A stretch of DNA of 17,059 nt from Zoogloeaceae bacterium (GTDB taxonomy: Bacteria; Pseudomonadota; Gammaproteobacteria; Burkholderiales; Rhodocyclaceae). Shown here in pieces: positions 1 through 7,736 of the stretch (position 1 is its first letter; every line of letters begins with the position of its first letter). The notes below the pieces were generated by a model, which was not told the origin of the DNA, searched no databases, and was given only the letters and a program-made list of their open reading frames with translations. Where the stretch lies: contig JAITNI010000105.1 in NCBI GenBank assembly GCA_031290535.1, forward strand, positions 1 to 17,059, written 5' to 3'. Made by a program: the position numbers and the translations under genes.

Positions 1-1
1 C

Positions 2-2008
2 TTACTCGTGATCGTGCCGCTTGAAAGGCCGTGCGCCGCCGGGTTTGGGGGGGCGGTTTTTCCATTCCCGGTTGCCGTGGGCGCGGTCGTCGGAAGGAGG
101 AAAACGCTCGTTGCCGCTGTGATGTCCGCTGCCGCCGTAAGGTTTTTGGAAGGGACGGCTCCCGCCCGGTTTTCTGGGTGGGCGGACATCGCTGGTCGGG
201 ACGCTGCCGTCTGCCGGGGCGATGTTGAGTTGCCGCCGACGCACCCAGGCGCTCCGCAGAATTTGCAGGGTCTCGCGGGAGAGGTCATCGGGCAGGTCGA
301 CGGTGCTGTATTCATCGAACAGACTGATGCGCCCGATCAGGCGGCTGGGCAGATTGCCTTCGTTGGCGATGGCTCCGACAATGTCTTTCGGCGCGACGCC
401 ATGCACGCGGCCCACCTCAATCCGGTACGAGCGCATAATCACCGCGTTGCCCCGGTCGTCCTCGGTAATTTCCGGGGAGAAGCCTGCGGCGTCGGCACGC
501 GGCTTGTTGAAGCGTTGCGGGCGTTCCTCGCTATAGCGCGGCGGACGCTCGTCGCCAAAGCGGTTGTCGCGTTCCCGTTCGCGGCGCGGCGGGCGTTCGT
601 GGAAATCTCCCTGACTGCGCTTTTCTTCCAGACGCAAGGGGCGTTCCTGCTGGGCGATGAAGGCCAGCGCGGCGGCGACCCGTTCCGGCGTGGCTTCCTG
701 TTCAGTCGCCAGATCGCTGACCAGATTCTCGAAAAAATCCAGGTCTTCGGTCGATAGCGCCTTGCCGATCCGTTCCTTGAACAGGGCGACGCGCCGATCC
801 GTGACGGCCTGCTGCGTGGGCAGGGCCAGATGTTCGATGGGTTGGCGCGTCACCCGTTCGATCGTCCGCAGCATCCGCATTTCGCGCGGCGCGACAAACA
901 GGATGGCCGCCCCGGCGCGTCCGGCGCGACCCGTGCGGCCAATGCGATGCACATAGGCTTCCGCGTCATAGGGAATGTCGTAATTGATGACGTGGCTGAT
1001 GCGCGGCACGTCCAGCCCGCGTGCGGCGACATCGGTAGCGATCACAATGTCGAGCGCGCCCGACTTGAGCTGCTCGACGGCGCGTTCGCGGGCCTGCTGG
1101 TTCATGTCGCCATTCAGGGCGGCGGCGGAATAGCCGCGTGCTTCCAGCTTTTGCGCCAGGTCTTCGGTCGCCAGCTTGGTTCGCACGAAAATAAGCGCCG
1201 CATCCAGGTCTTCTTCCACTTCCAGAATGCGGGTCAGGGCGTCCAGCTTGTGCAGGCCGGAAACCTGCCAGTAACACTGGCGGATGGCCGCGACCGTCTG
1301 GGTGGCCGACTTGATCTTCACTTCGGCGGGGTTGAGCAGATAATTGCTGGTCACTCGCCGGATGGCGTCCGGCATGGTGGCGGAAAAAAGCGCCGTCTGG
1401 CGTTCGGCGGGCGTGTGTTTGAGAATCCATTCCACATCGTCGATAAAGCCCATCCGCAACATTTCGTCCGCCTCGTCCAGCACCAGCGTCTTGAGACCGG
1501 CCAGCGACAGGCTGTTGCGCTCCAGATGATCCATGATGCGCCCCGGCGTACCCACGATCACATGCGCGCCGCGTGCCAGTTGCTTCAACTGGATGCCATA
1601 ACTCTGTCCGCCATAAATGGGCAGAACATGAAAACCGGGTAGGTGTTTGGCATACTGCGCGAAGGCTTCCGCCACTTGCAGGGCAAGTTCGCGGGTGGGC
1701 GTCAGGATGAGCGCCTGCGGCGCGGCATGTTGCAAATCCAGCCGATTCAGAATCGGCAGCGCAAAGGCGGCGGTTTTGCCAGTGCCGGTCTGCGCCATGC
1801 CAAGCAGATCGCGGCCCGCTTGCAGAATCGGAATGCATTCGGCCTGAATGGGCGAGGGGGTTTCGTAACCGACCTCGGTCAAGGCTTGCACAATGGGATC
1901 GGAAAGCCCCAGTTGCGAAAAGGATTCAATGGCTTCGGGCACGGCTTTTTGGGCACGTACGCCCACCGGTTCCGACGCCTGGGGTTCCACTTCAAAATTT
2001 TCAGACAT
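2..2008 (-). CDS. deaD: DEAD-box ATP-dependent RNA helicase DeaD/CsdA
   Basis: ATP-dependent RNA helicase of the DeaD/CsdA type, acting in the cytoplasm on structured RNA; the family is known for ribosome assembly and mRNA turnover, notably in the cold. The 668-residue product shows the full motif set: Q motif ending PSPIQ (51-55), Walker A AQTGTGKT (72-79), PTREL (104-108), TPGR (154-157), DEAD (178-181), SAT (209-211), ATDVAARGLD (324-333) and HRIGRTGR (354-361). An Arg/Glu-rich linker (about 465-505) leads to a DbpA-type RNA-binding domain (about 525-597), which marks DeaD rather than RhlE or SrmB. The tail to 668 is Gly/Pro/Arg/His-rich. The ATG at 2008 is chosen because GGGAGG lies about 6 nt upstream; an in-frame start 18 codons earlier lacks this. 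The stop codon lies at 2-4, so the gene is complete. It is unrelated in function to the neighbouring locus. Confidence 0.96.
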   Translation of the reverse strand: MSENFEVEPQASEPVGVRAQKAVPEAIESFSQLGLSDPIVQALTEVGYETPSPIQAECIPILQAGRDLLGMAQTGTGKTAAFALPILNRLDLQHAAPQALILTPTRELALQVAEAFAQYAKHLPGFHVLPIYGGQSYGIQLKQLARGAHVIVGTPGRIMDHLERNSLSLAGLKTLVLDEADEMLRMGFIDDVEWILKHTPAERQTALFSATMPDAIRRVTSNYLLNPAEVKIKSATQTVAAIRQCYWQVSGLHKLDALTRILEVEEDLDAALIFVRTKLATEDLAQKLEARGYSAAALNGDMNQQARERAVEQLKSGALDIVIATDVAARGLDVPRISHVINYDIPYDAEAYVHRIGRTGRAGRAGAAILFVAPREMRMLRTIERVTRQPIEHLALPTQQAVTDRRVALFKERIGKALSTEDLDFFENLVSDLATEQEATPERVAAALAFIAQQERPLRLEEKRSQGDFHERPPRRERERDNRFGDERPPRYSEERPQRFNKPRADAAGFSPEITEDDRGNAVIMRSYRIEVGRVHGVAPKDIVGAIANEGNLPSRLIGRISLFDEYSTVDLPDDLSRETLQILRSAWVRRRQLNIAPADGSVPTSDVRPPRKPGGSRPFQKPYGGSGHHSGNERFPPSDDRAHGNREWKNRPPKPGGARPFKRHDHE

Positions 2009-2469
2009 TACACCCTCCCAACGACTCCCCTTGCGGCAGCCGCTTACACGAAAAAAGGACACACGAAAAAGCGGCGCTCGTTAGAGGGCAAAGGGAAAAT
2101 TTCCCGGCCACCCGCCGCACAACAGTTTTTAAGAGTCCGTATTTAAGCCCCAACCCCTTTGCGCGGGAGTCCTGCTCCACACGCCAGAAGGACTTCACCC
2201 GGCAACTCAGAACGCGCTATTCTCTACAAAAAACGCGGGAAAAGCAAATTTTGTCGTGCTGTCGAACGGCGCCAAAGGCAGGATTTTGAGACAAGGCCAG
2301 CGTCGCCTCTTCCGGCTTTTGTGCTGAAAACCGCGTGTGCGCCCTGTTTTTCGGCGGGTTTGCCTGCGGATGAAAATGCATATAGAAGATTTGTCATTGT
2401 GAGCGCCACAAACAGGGGGTATGCTGGCGCTTCAGCAGGGGGTTTCCCTTGCTGGCGATTTGAGAGACG
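2009..2469. other. Divergent intergenic region between deaD and the regulator gene
   Basis: About 460 nt between the divergent starts of deaD and the membrane-anchored regulator. It contains the deaD leader inverted repeat (2039-2075). Upstream of the regulator there is a weak sigma70-like pair, TTGCCT (2360-2365) and TATAGA (2381-2386), but its spacer is only 15 nt. Short open frames here show no protein-family signature or convincing ribosome binding site. No tRNA, small-RNA or riboswitch pattern was recognised. Confidence 0.5.
2039..2075 (-). repeat. Inverted repeat in the deaD 5' leader
   Basis: Perfect 7-bp inverted repeat: GCCGCTT at 2039-2045 and AAGCGGC at 2069-2075, with a 23-nt loop. 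The loop holds two copies of ACACGAAAAA (2046-2055 and 2061-2070, the second running into the 3' arm). It starts about 30 nt upstream of the deaD start codon and would fold in the deaD mRNA leader. Helicase mRNAs of this family often carry regulatory leaders, but no specific element is recognised. Confidence 0.35.
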
Positions 2470-3783
2470 ATGATGGAACTTCAGGATGAGAATGTGCAAC
2501 TTCACCTTCAGGTTGAGCACATCAGGGCGAGCGGCATCCTGTCGCGCAGCGGCCACCTGAACAGGATTTTTGATTTTCTCCATGTCTGCTATCAGGAAAA
2601 AAGGAGACCCAAGGAACTGGAAGTCGCCCTGAATGGACTGGGACGCCGCGATTTTGATGTGACCCAGGACGCGCTGGTGCGGGTATACATGCACAAGTTG
2701 CGGCGCAAGCTGGACGAGTATTATCAGGGCGCGGGCGCAGACGAGCCTTTTCGCCTCCAGATCCCCAGAGGGGAATACCGGCTGGAACTGATGCCCGGCA
2801 AGGAAAGCGGGAAATCCCCTGTTGTCCCCTTGCCGGAGGTGGATGAATTGCCGCCGGAACTGCCGCTACTGGAACCACTGCCGGAACCGCTGCCGCAGGA
2901 AATACGGGCAGAACCGGCAGAAGCTGGATGGCACCAATCCCGTCAAAACTGGAAACCCGGATTTTTTCTGGCCGTCTTTCTTTTGTTCAATGGGCTGGCA
3001 TGGTGGCTTGCAGGCCGGGAGACGCCTCCCGAAACGCATATCCGCGCGAGCGCCCCGTGGCGCGCCATGTTCGCCGATGAGCGCCCGATCATTATTGTGC
3101 TGGGCGATTATTACATGTTTGCCGAAGCGGATGACAAGGAAAAGATTTTCCGGCTGATTCGTGACTTTGACATCAATTCTTCCGAGGATTTGGCCGCCGA
3201 TCTGCAATTCAACCCGGAGCAGGCTTCGCGGCATTTTGACGTGGGTCTGAGCTATTTGCCCACCAGCACGGCAGCGGCGCTTTATCATCTGGCCCCCGTG
3301 CTGTTGGGCGGAGACAAAAAGCCCTGGGGACTGGTACTGGCTTCAGAGCTGATCCCGGAGAATATCCACGGGAATCATATCATCTATATTGGTCATTTGA
3401 GCGGGCTGGGCATTCTGGAAAAACTGGTTTTTACCCATTCCGGTTTTCGGCGCGGCGACAGTTATGATGAGCTGGTCGATCAGGCCAGCGGGAAAACCTA
3501 TTATTCCAGCAGTGGTCTTCACTTCGACCATGACCAGGCGAATTTGGCCTATCTGGCTTCTTTCAAGGGACCAGCCGGCAACCATATCCTGATTCTGGCC
3601 GGATTTCGGGATGCAGGATTGCAGGAGCTGGCAAACGTTCTCGGCGATTCCGGCAGTCTGGCGGCATTTTCCGCTTATGGGCCGCAAGATTCCTTTGAAA
3701 TTTTGTACCAGACCGTTCAAAAAGGCGCGGTTTCCATGCCCGCCAAACCGTTAATTATTCGTGCGATGAAACCCGGAGATTGA
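2470..3783 (+). CDS. Membrane-anchored winged-helix-like transcriptional regulator with periplasmic sensor domain
   Basis: Predicted one-pass inner-membrane regulator of 437 residues. Residues 22-107 resemble the winged-helix-type domain found at the N-terminus of many proteobacterial and acidobacterial signalling proteins: a helical segment, then VTQDALVRVYMHKLRRKLDEYY (64-85), then RLQIPRGEYRLEL (95-107), the usual wing ending. A linker rich in Pro, Leu and Glu (118-146) leads to one transmembrane helix (about 164-181) preceded by Arg and Lys, so the N-terminus should be cytoplasmic. The roughly 250-residue C-terminal domain would be periplasmic; I recognise no family for it. This CadC/ToxR-like architecture, though not that family by sequence, suggests it senses a periplasmic signal and controls the receptor/CobN genes downstream. 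That target is inferred from position only. The ATG at 2473 fits the weak GAGAG (2462-2466) better than 2470 does. Confidence 0.75.
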   Translation: MMELQDENVQLHLQVEHIRASGILSRSGHLNRIFDFLHVCYQEKRRPKELEVALNGLGRRDFDVTQDALVRVYMHKLRRKLDEYYQGAGADEPFRLQIPRGEYRLELMPGKESGKSPVVPLPEVDELPPELPLLEPLPEPLPQEIRAEPAEAGWHQSRQNWKPGFFLAVFLLFNGLAWWLAGRETPPETHIRASAPWRAMFADERPIIIVLGDYYMFAEADDKEKIFRLIRDFDINSSEDLAADLQFNPEQASRHFDVGLSYLPTSTAAALYHLAPVLLGGDKKPWGLVLASELIPENIHGNHIIYIGHLSGLGILEKLVFTHSGFRRGDSYDELVDQASGKTYYSSSGLHFDHDQANLAYLASFKGPAGNHILILAGFRDAGLQELANVLGDSGSLAAFSAYGPQDSFEILYQTVQKGAVSMPAKPLIIRAMKPGD

Positions 3784-3852
3784 GGCGGATACGTGACGCT
3801 CTGCGCCATTCAAAAACCTTTGCACATCATGCTTGCCCTCAATGCAATGCAG

Positions 3853-3864
3853 TGCTTATAAGCA
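3853..3864. promoter_or_regulatory. 12-bp palindrome TGCTTATAAGCA
   Basis: Perfect 12-bp palindrome that overlaps a -10-like TATAAG (3857-3862) lying 18 nt downstream of TTGCCC (3833-3838). This placement would suit an operator, but transcripts from here would meet the candidate terminator at 3896-3919. Function is inferred only. Confidence 0.25.
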
Positions 3865-3895
3865 TATTCACCATTCCTGTTTTTTCGTTTGCCCT

Positions 3896-3919
3896 GCGCC
3901 GGATTGAAAGGCGCTTTTT
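3896..3919 (+). terminator. Candidate intrinsic terminator of the regulator gene
   Basis: GC-only 5-bp stem GCGCC (3896-3900) and GGCGC (3910-3914) with a 9-nt loop, followed directly by TTTTT (3915-3919). It lies about 110 nt after the regulator stop codon. The stem is short, so termination may be partial. It would insulate the regulator from the receptor operon. Confidence 0.5.
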
Positions 3920-4033
3920 GTTGCCTATTGTTCGACAGGCATAAATTCACGCAAAACTGCCTTGAAAACCACGGATTTTTCGGGGCGCAACATTCCCCTG
4001 CAATATCCAGATTGAGGTTTGCGTGGCGTGGGT

Positions 4034-4050
4034 AGAAAATTATTTTTTCT
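4034..4050. promoter_or_regulatory. AT-rich inverted repeat AGAAAA-N5-TTTTCT
   Basis: Perfect 6-bp arms (4034-4039 and 4045-4050) around a 5-nt AT spacer, located in the leader of receptor 1 and overlapping the -10-like GAAAAT (4035-4040). It could be an operator half-site pair or simply AT-rich promoter DNA. Confidence 0.2.
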
Positions 4051-4088
4051 GGCGAGGAGTTATTTTATCCCATTCGCTCTTGTTTTGC

Positions 4089-4117
4089 TGACGTCACCAC
4101 AAGAAATTAACGTTAAT
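4089..4117. promoter_or_regulatory. Paired palindromes TGACGTCA and ATTAACGTTAAT
   Basis: Two perfect palindromes, 8 bp at 4089-4096 and 12 bp at 4106-4117, both centred on ACGT or AACGTT and separated by 9 nt. A TTAATTAA palindrome (4113-4120) overlaps the second. They lie about 290 nt upstream of receptor 1 and are candidate binding sites for the upstream regulator; there is no direct evidence of binding. Confidence 0.25.
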
Positions 4118-4406
4118 TAACAAAGATGGAAACCGTACTTTACGTGACTTCTCCTTGTGATTTTCCGATGATGGCGCCTCGTCTGGATTCGCGCTGCCTG
4201 TCAATAGCGGCATGGAAATGCTCCTTGAAGATTGGTCAGCAATCACCCATGTCCTGTTGCCTGTTGGCAAAGTGTGCTTTCAGATGAATGATCCGGGATG
4301 TCCGTTTCGCCACATGAATCGCTTCGCTCTTCATGAAAGCCTTTCGGATTCTCCGTGCCGCGAAATTCCGGGAATCTGGAAAATTTTGAACAGGGAGTGA
4401 GTGCAT

Positions 4407-6383
4407 ATGCAATGCCAAAAACAGGTCTCTGCTTTGACCGTGTTGGTCATCGCCATGAATGCGGCTTATGCCGATGAAGTGACAACGCTGGATGAAGTTG
4501 TTGTGACCGCCAGCCGCGCCCATGAAAACAAGCGCGAAGTCAGCAGCAACGTCACGATCATCAATTCAGAGGAGATCAAGGCGTCGACCGCCGCAACCGT
4601 GGCTGACCTCATTGTGCAGCAGGGGTTCCAGGTCACGACGGCGGGAGATGAAAGCAATGTGCTCATCCGGGGTTTTGGCAACCGCACCATGAATACGGAA
4701 GCGGAAAACACGGTGCTGACCCTGCTCAATGGTCGCCGCATCGGGAATGCCAATCTGGCGATTGTCGGACTGTCCAATGTTGAACGCATCGAAATCATTC
4801 GCGGCCCGGCGGCGGTTCAGTATGGCTCTTCCGCTATGGGCGGCGTCATCAATGTCATTACCCGGCAAGGAACGGGAAAAGCCAGCCTTTCCGTGGAAGC
4901 GGGGCTGGGCAGCGACAACCTGAAACGGGAAAAGCTGGCGTTCAGTGGCGCGAGCAATGGTTTTGACTTCGCGCTGGGTCTGACCAACTTCAGCCGGGAT
5001 GACCTGACGACCCAAGGCGGGCGGCGTTGGCATCACACAGAAATTGATCGCAGCACGACAGCAAATCTTGATCTGGGGTATCGCCTCAACCAGAATCACC
5101 GTGTGGGCATCAACTATAATTATGGCGGCATCAAATCCAGTCTGTTGAGCGGCAGCAGCGGCGGCGGCATCCGGCCTTACTCCGGCAACACGCCCAATGC
5201 GTCCTACAGCTCATATTTCAAACACAACCGCAATACCGCCTTGAGCTACACCGGTTCCACTGAAGACAGGGTATTCGACTGGTCGTCGACCTATGCTTTC
5301 GGGCGTGACGACAAGGACTACAAGAGTTCAGGCTATGTCAATACCGTCAAAAACCGGTTTTTCAACGTGCAGGGCGGCTATAACGGGGCGCTGGTTTCGC
5401 TTTCCGGCGGTCTGGATACCCTGAAATATGAAAACTCAAGCGACAACCAAACGGTCAAAACCGCCATGAAAGATACCGGGGTCTATCTCACGGGAAAATT
5501 GCGGCTGCTGGAAAATCGGGTCATTGCTTCCGCAGGCGGGCGCTACGATCAATACACCAACAAAGGGACGGAGATGTCCAGCGAGAAAGACCATCACTTT
5601 GGCGGCTCGGTCGGTGTCGCTTATCTGGCGGCCAACTGGCTGAAACTGAGAACGAATTATGCGGAAGGTTTCAAAATGCCCGCGCCCCGGCAAGTGGGAG
5701 GCAGCGCGCCTTATTACAACCCGAATCCCGCGCTTTTGCCTGAAAAGAGCAAAACATACGAATTCGGAGCCGATGTTAACTGGAATCATGTCAGCGGCAG
5801 CCTGACGTATTTCCATTCCGACTGGGAAAACAAAATTATCGGTCTGGCCATCACGGGACTGCCGATGGCCTATCAGTTCCAGAATATCAAAGACTCGACG
5901 CTTGCCGGGGTGGAAGGCTCCGTCAGCGCCGATCTCGGCAAGATATTCCAGCAAAATTTCAGTTTGAGTCCCTACCTGAATTTTACCTGGCTGGAAACCC
6001 GGAAAAACAAGGACAAAACACAATTCATCACGTACCGGGGCCGTGTGAAGGACACGCTGCCCAACACGCCGGAGTGGATGCTCAGTTACGGGGTGAATTA
6101 TGCCCATCCGGGTTATGGCCTCAAAAGCCGCATCAACGCCAATTATTATGGTTCCCCCCTGACGCGGGACTGGAGTCAGGGAAGCGCGCCCTATATTCGC
6201 AGCCCCAGTGGGACGGTGGTCAACCTGAGTCTTGAAAAAGACCTGGCGGCATTGAGCGACCGTTTTGGAAAACTGACCCTGCGGACAGAAATCAACAACC
6301 TGTTCGATAGCGCCAATGAAATGTATTGGGGTTATCCAGGCGCCGGACGAAATTTTTATGTCGGCTTGCGTTATGACTATTAA
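4407..6383 (+). CDS. TonB-dependent outer-membrane receptor 1 (BtuB/HmuR-like)
   Basis: Complete TonB-dependent receptor of 658 residues. It has a signal peptide (1-22, cleavage after AYA), a TonB box LDEVVVT (28-34), a plug domain (about 40-155, with VLTLLNGRRIGN, VERIEIIRGPAAVQYG and GGVINVIT), and a beta-barrel ending YVGLRYDY with the terminal aromatic needed for outer-membrane insertion. The length fits the cobalamin/haem receptor class (E. coli BtuB is about 614 residues). Substrate cannot be read from sequence; the CbiZ and CobN neighbours suggest a tetrapyrrole. The ATG at 4407 is preferred over GTG at 4401 because GGGAG (4393-4397) is 9 nt from the ATG but only 3 nt from the GTG. It is first in the gene run, follows a long leader and is paralogous to receptor 2. 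Confidence 0.92.
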   Translation: MQCQKQVSALTVLVIAMNAAYADEVTTLDEVVVTASRAHENKREVSSNVTIINSEEIKASTAATVADLIVQQGFQVTTAGDESNVLIRGFGNRTMNTEAENTVLTLLNGRRIGNANLAIVGLSNVERIEIIRGPAAVQYGSSAMGGVINVITRQGTGKASLSVEAGLGSDNLKREKLAFSGASNGFDFALGLTNFSRDDLTTQGGRRWHHTEIDRSTTANLDLGYRLNQNHRVGINYNYGGIKSSLLSGSSGGGIRPYSGNTPNASYSSYFKHNRNTALSYTGSTEDRVFDWSSTYAFGRDDKDYKSSGYVNTVKNRFFNVQGGYNGALVSLSGGLDTLKYENSSDNQTVKTAMKDTGVYLTGKLRLLENRVIASAGGRYDQYTNKGTEMSSEKDHHFGGSVGVAYLAANWLKLRTNYAEGFKMPAPRQVGGSAPYYNPNPALLPEKSKTYEFGADVNWNHVSGSLTYFHSDWENKIIGLAITGLPMAYQFQNIKDSTLAGVEGSVSADLGKIFQQNFSLSPYLNFTWLETRKNKDKTQFITYRGRVKDTLPNTPEWMLSYGVNYAHPGYGLKSRINANYYGSPLTRDWSQGSAPYIRSPSGTVVNLSLEKDLAALSDRFGKLTLRTEINNLFDSANEMYWGYPGAGRNFYVGLRYDY

Positions 6384-6462
6384 GCGTTCAGGCATGACAT
6401 TGCACGGGAAGCGCCAGCGGAATGCCAGTGTTTCCGAAGTTCATCATGGAGAGGAATAATTT

Positions 6463-7701
6463 ATGCGTCATCACATGAAAATATGCTTTTCAGTCATTCT
6501 GTTTGGGGTTTCCGCTGCGCTGTATACGGCGGAAACGCCGATAGAATCGTTACCGGAAAGCTTGCGCGTCAACGCAAAAATCATCGAAAACGAGCGCGAT
6601 GGCCTGTGGGAAAAGTCGCTGGTGGTGACTTTTCCAGAAACACGGAAAACGCTGTCCACAACGGAAGGTTTTGGTCACGCCAGAGCGGCCATCAACCACG
6701 CGGCGCATCCCTTTCTTTGGGAGCAGGTCAGCAAAACCTTTCTGGGCAAGGATGGCAATGGGGGTAAACGCTATATTGCCCACATTCACGAGCAAATCGC
6801 GCGCGCCCTGAAACTTGACCGCAGTACGCTGGCGACGATGGGGACGGCGGCGGACATGGATAATCTGGCCGTAGTCACGCGGAAATACGGGCCGTTCGTG
6901 GTCACGGCGCTGGTGACGGCGGGCGCGAAAACAAACGCCATTCGGACGGGCGTTGATGAAGGAACGCATATCGAGACTCCGCATGGCACGATCAACATCC
7001 TGTTGCTCACCAACGCCAGATTGACGGAAGGCGCGATGGCGCGCGCCATCGTGACGCTGACCGAGGCGAAGACGGCGGCGCTCGAAGACCTGAAAGTGCC
7101 CAGCAGTTATACGAAAACGGCGCAGGCCACGGGAACCGGCACGGACAGCGTCATCGTCGTTTCCGGCGTCTCCGGCCCAGAGGTGAGTTATACCGGCGGT
7201 CACAGCCGCATTGGCGAACTCATCGGCAAGGCGGCCTATCATGCTGTCATAGAGGCGCTGGGCAAGCAGAACGGGTTTTTGTTACCCGGCGCGCCACCCT
7301 TCGTCACCCCGAACCGCCTGAGAGAACAAGAAGTTGTCGCAGCAGCGGAGCAATGGCTGACGGTGGTCGATGCGGGGGATGCCCCCTCCATTCTGGAAGC
7401 GTGGGGGGCCGCCTCTGCATTGTTGCATCAAACGGAAGACCGGAAGGTTTGGAGTGACGCGCTTGAAAGCGCCTACTCCGGTCTGGGTAAAAATACCGCG
7501 AGAAAAATGTCCCGGAATCTGCATACCAGGGCGCTGCCGGGGCTGCCCGTGGATGAGTATATGCTTGTCGAATTCGAGAGCCATTTCGAGAACCAGTCCA
7601 ACATCATTGAAACCATCACCTGCCGCAAAGACGGAGATGGCGTCTGGCGTGTGTTGCGATATTCGCTCAAACGTCAGGATGAGAACGGAAAAACCACATG
7701 A
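6463..7701 (+). CDS. cbiZ: Secreted CbiZ-like (adenosylcobinamide amidohydrolase) domain fused to DUF4019
   Basis: Product of 412 residues. The N-terminus (MRHHMK, then a hydrophobic stretch to about residue 20) looks like a Sec signal peptide. Residues about 40-270 form a CbiZ domain: MGTAADMDNLAVV (126-138), TAGAKTNAIRTG (152-163), HGTINILLLTNARLTEGA (174-191), TEAKTAAL (200-207), ATGTGTDSVIVV (222-233) and YTGGHSRIGELIG (243-255). CbiZ enzymes hydrolyse the amide holding the aminopropanol arm of adenosylcobinamide, giving cobyric acid, and are characterised as cytosolic salvage enzymes. Residues about 291-403 match the DUF4019 pattern (AEQWLTVVDAGD; LPGLPVDEYMLVEFESHFE; GDGVWRVLRY), a domain usual in exported proteins. 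GGAGAGGA (6448-6455) sits 7 nt before the ATG. It lies between the two receptors, 79 nt after receptor 1. Whether it cleaves corrinoids or binds another tetrapyrrole is unknown. Confidence 0.85.
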   Translation: MRHHMKICFSVILFGVSAALYTAETPIESLPESLRVNAKIIENERDGLWEKSLVVTFPETRKTLSTTEGFGHARAAINHAAHPFLWEQVSKTFLGKDGNGGKRYIAHIHEQIARALKLDRSTLATMGTAADMDNLAVVTRKYGPFVVTALVTAGAKTNAIRTGVDEGTHIETPHGTINILLLTNARLTEGAMARAIVTLTEAKTAALEDLKVPSSYTKTAQATGTGTDSVIVVSGVSGPEVSYTGGHSRIGELIGKAAYHAVIEALGKQNGFLLPGAPPFVTPNRLREQEVVAAAEQWLTVVDAGDAPSILEAWGAASALLHQTEDRKVWSDALESAYSGLGKNTARKMSRNLHTRALPGLPVDEYMLVEFESHFENQSNIIETITCRKDGDGVWRVLRYSLKRQDENGKTT

Positions 7702-7736
7702 ACCCCAACAGGAAGTTAACCATGCAGGAACTCCCC

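Larger units (their letters stand above)
3784..4406 (+). other. Long non-coding leader upstream of receptor 1
   Basis: A 623-nt gap without a supported gene. It holds a candidate terminator for the regulator (3896-3919), perfect palindromes at 3853-3864, 4089-4096 and 4106-4117, an AT-rich inverted repeat at 4034-4050, and a 6-bp inverted repeat CATGAA/TTCATG (4313-4318 and 4330-4335). The octamer TACGTGAC occurs twice (3790-3797 and 4141-4148). Possible promoter pieces are TTGCCC (3833) with TATAAG (3857), spacer 18, and TTGAGG (4012) with GAAAAT (4035), spacer 17; only the second lies downstream of the terminator. I find no cobalamin-riboswitch B12 box and no clear Fur box. A 62-codon frame at 4212-4400 looks fortuitous. 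Confidence 0.55.

Noticed and set aside
830..1642. Long plus-strand frame opposite deaD
   Set aside because: It is the antisense shadow of a clearly conserved helicase and shows no family motifs.
2159..2473. 104-codon frame running into the regulator start
   Set aside because: No start context or protein-family resemblance; composition resembles non-coding DNA.
4212..4400. 62-codon open frame ending next to the receptor 1 start
   Set aside because: No recognisable domain or signal peptide and no good ribosome binding site; it looks like a chance frame in the leader.
3784..4406. Cobalamin riboswitch upstream of receptor 1
   Set aside because: Expected from the CbiZ/CobN context, but neither the B12-box consensus nor the CCCGCAACTGT-type core was found on reading the leader.
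2340..4406. Fur box controlling the regulator or receptor 1
   Set aside because: Some AT-rich stretches exist, but none approaches the 19-bp Fur consensus with its two inverted arms.
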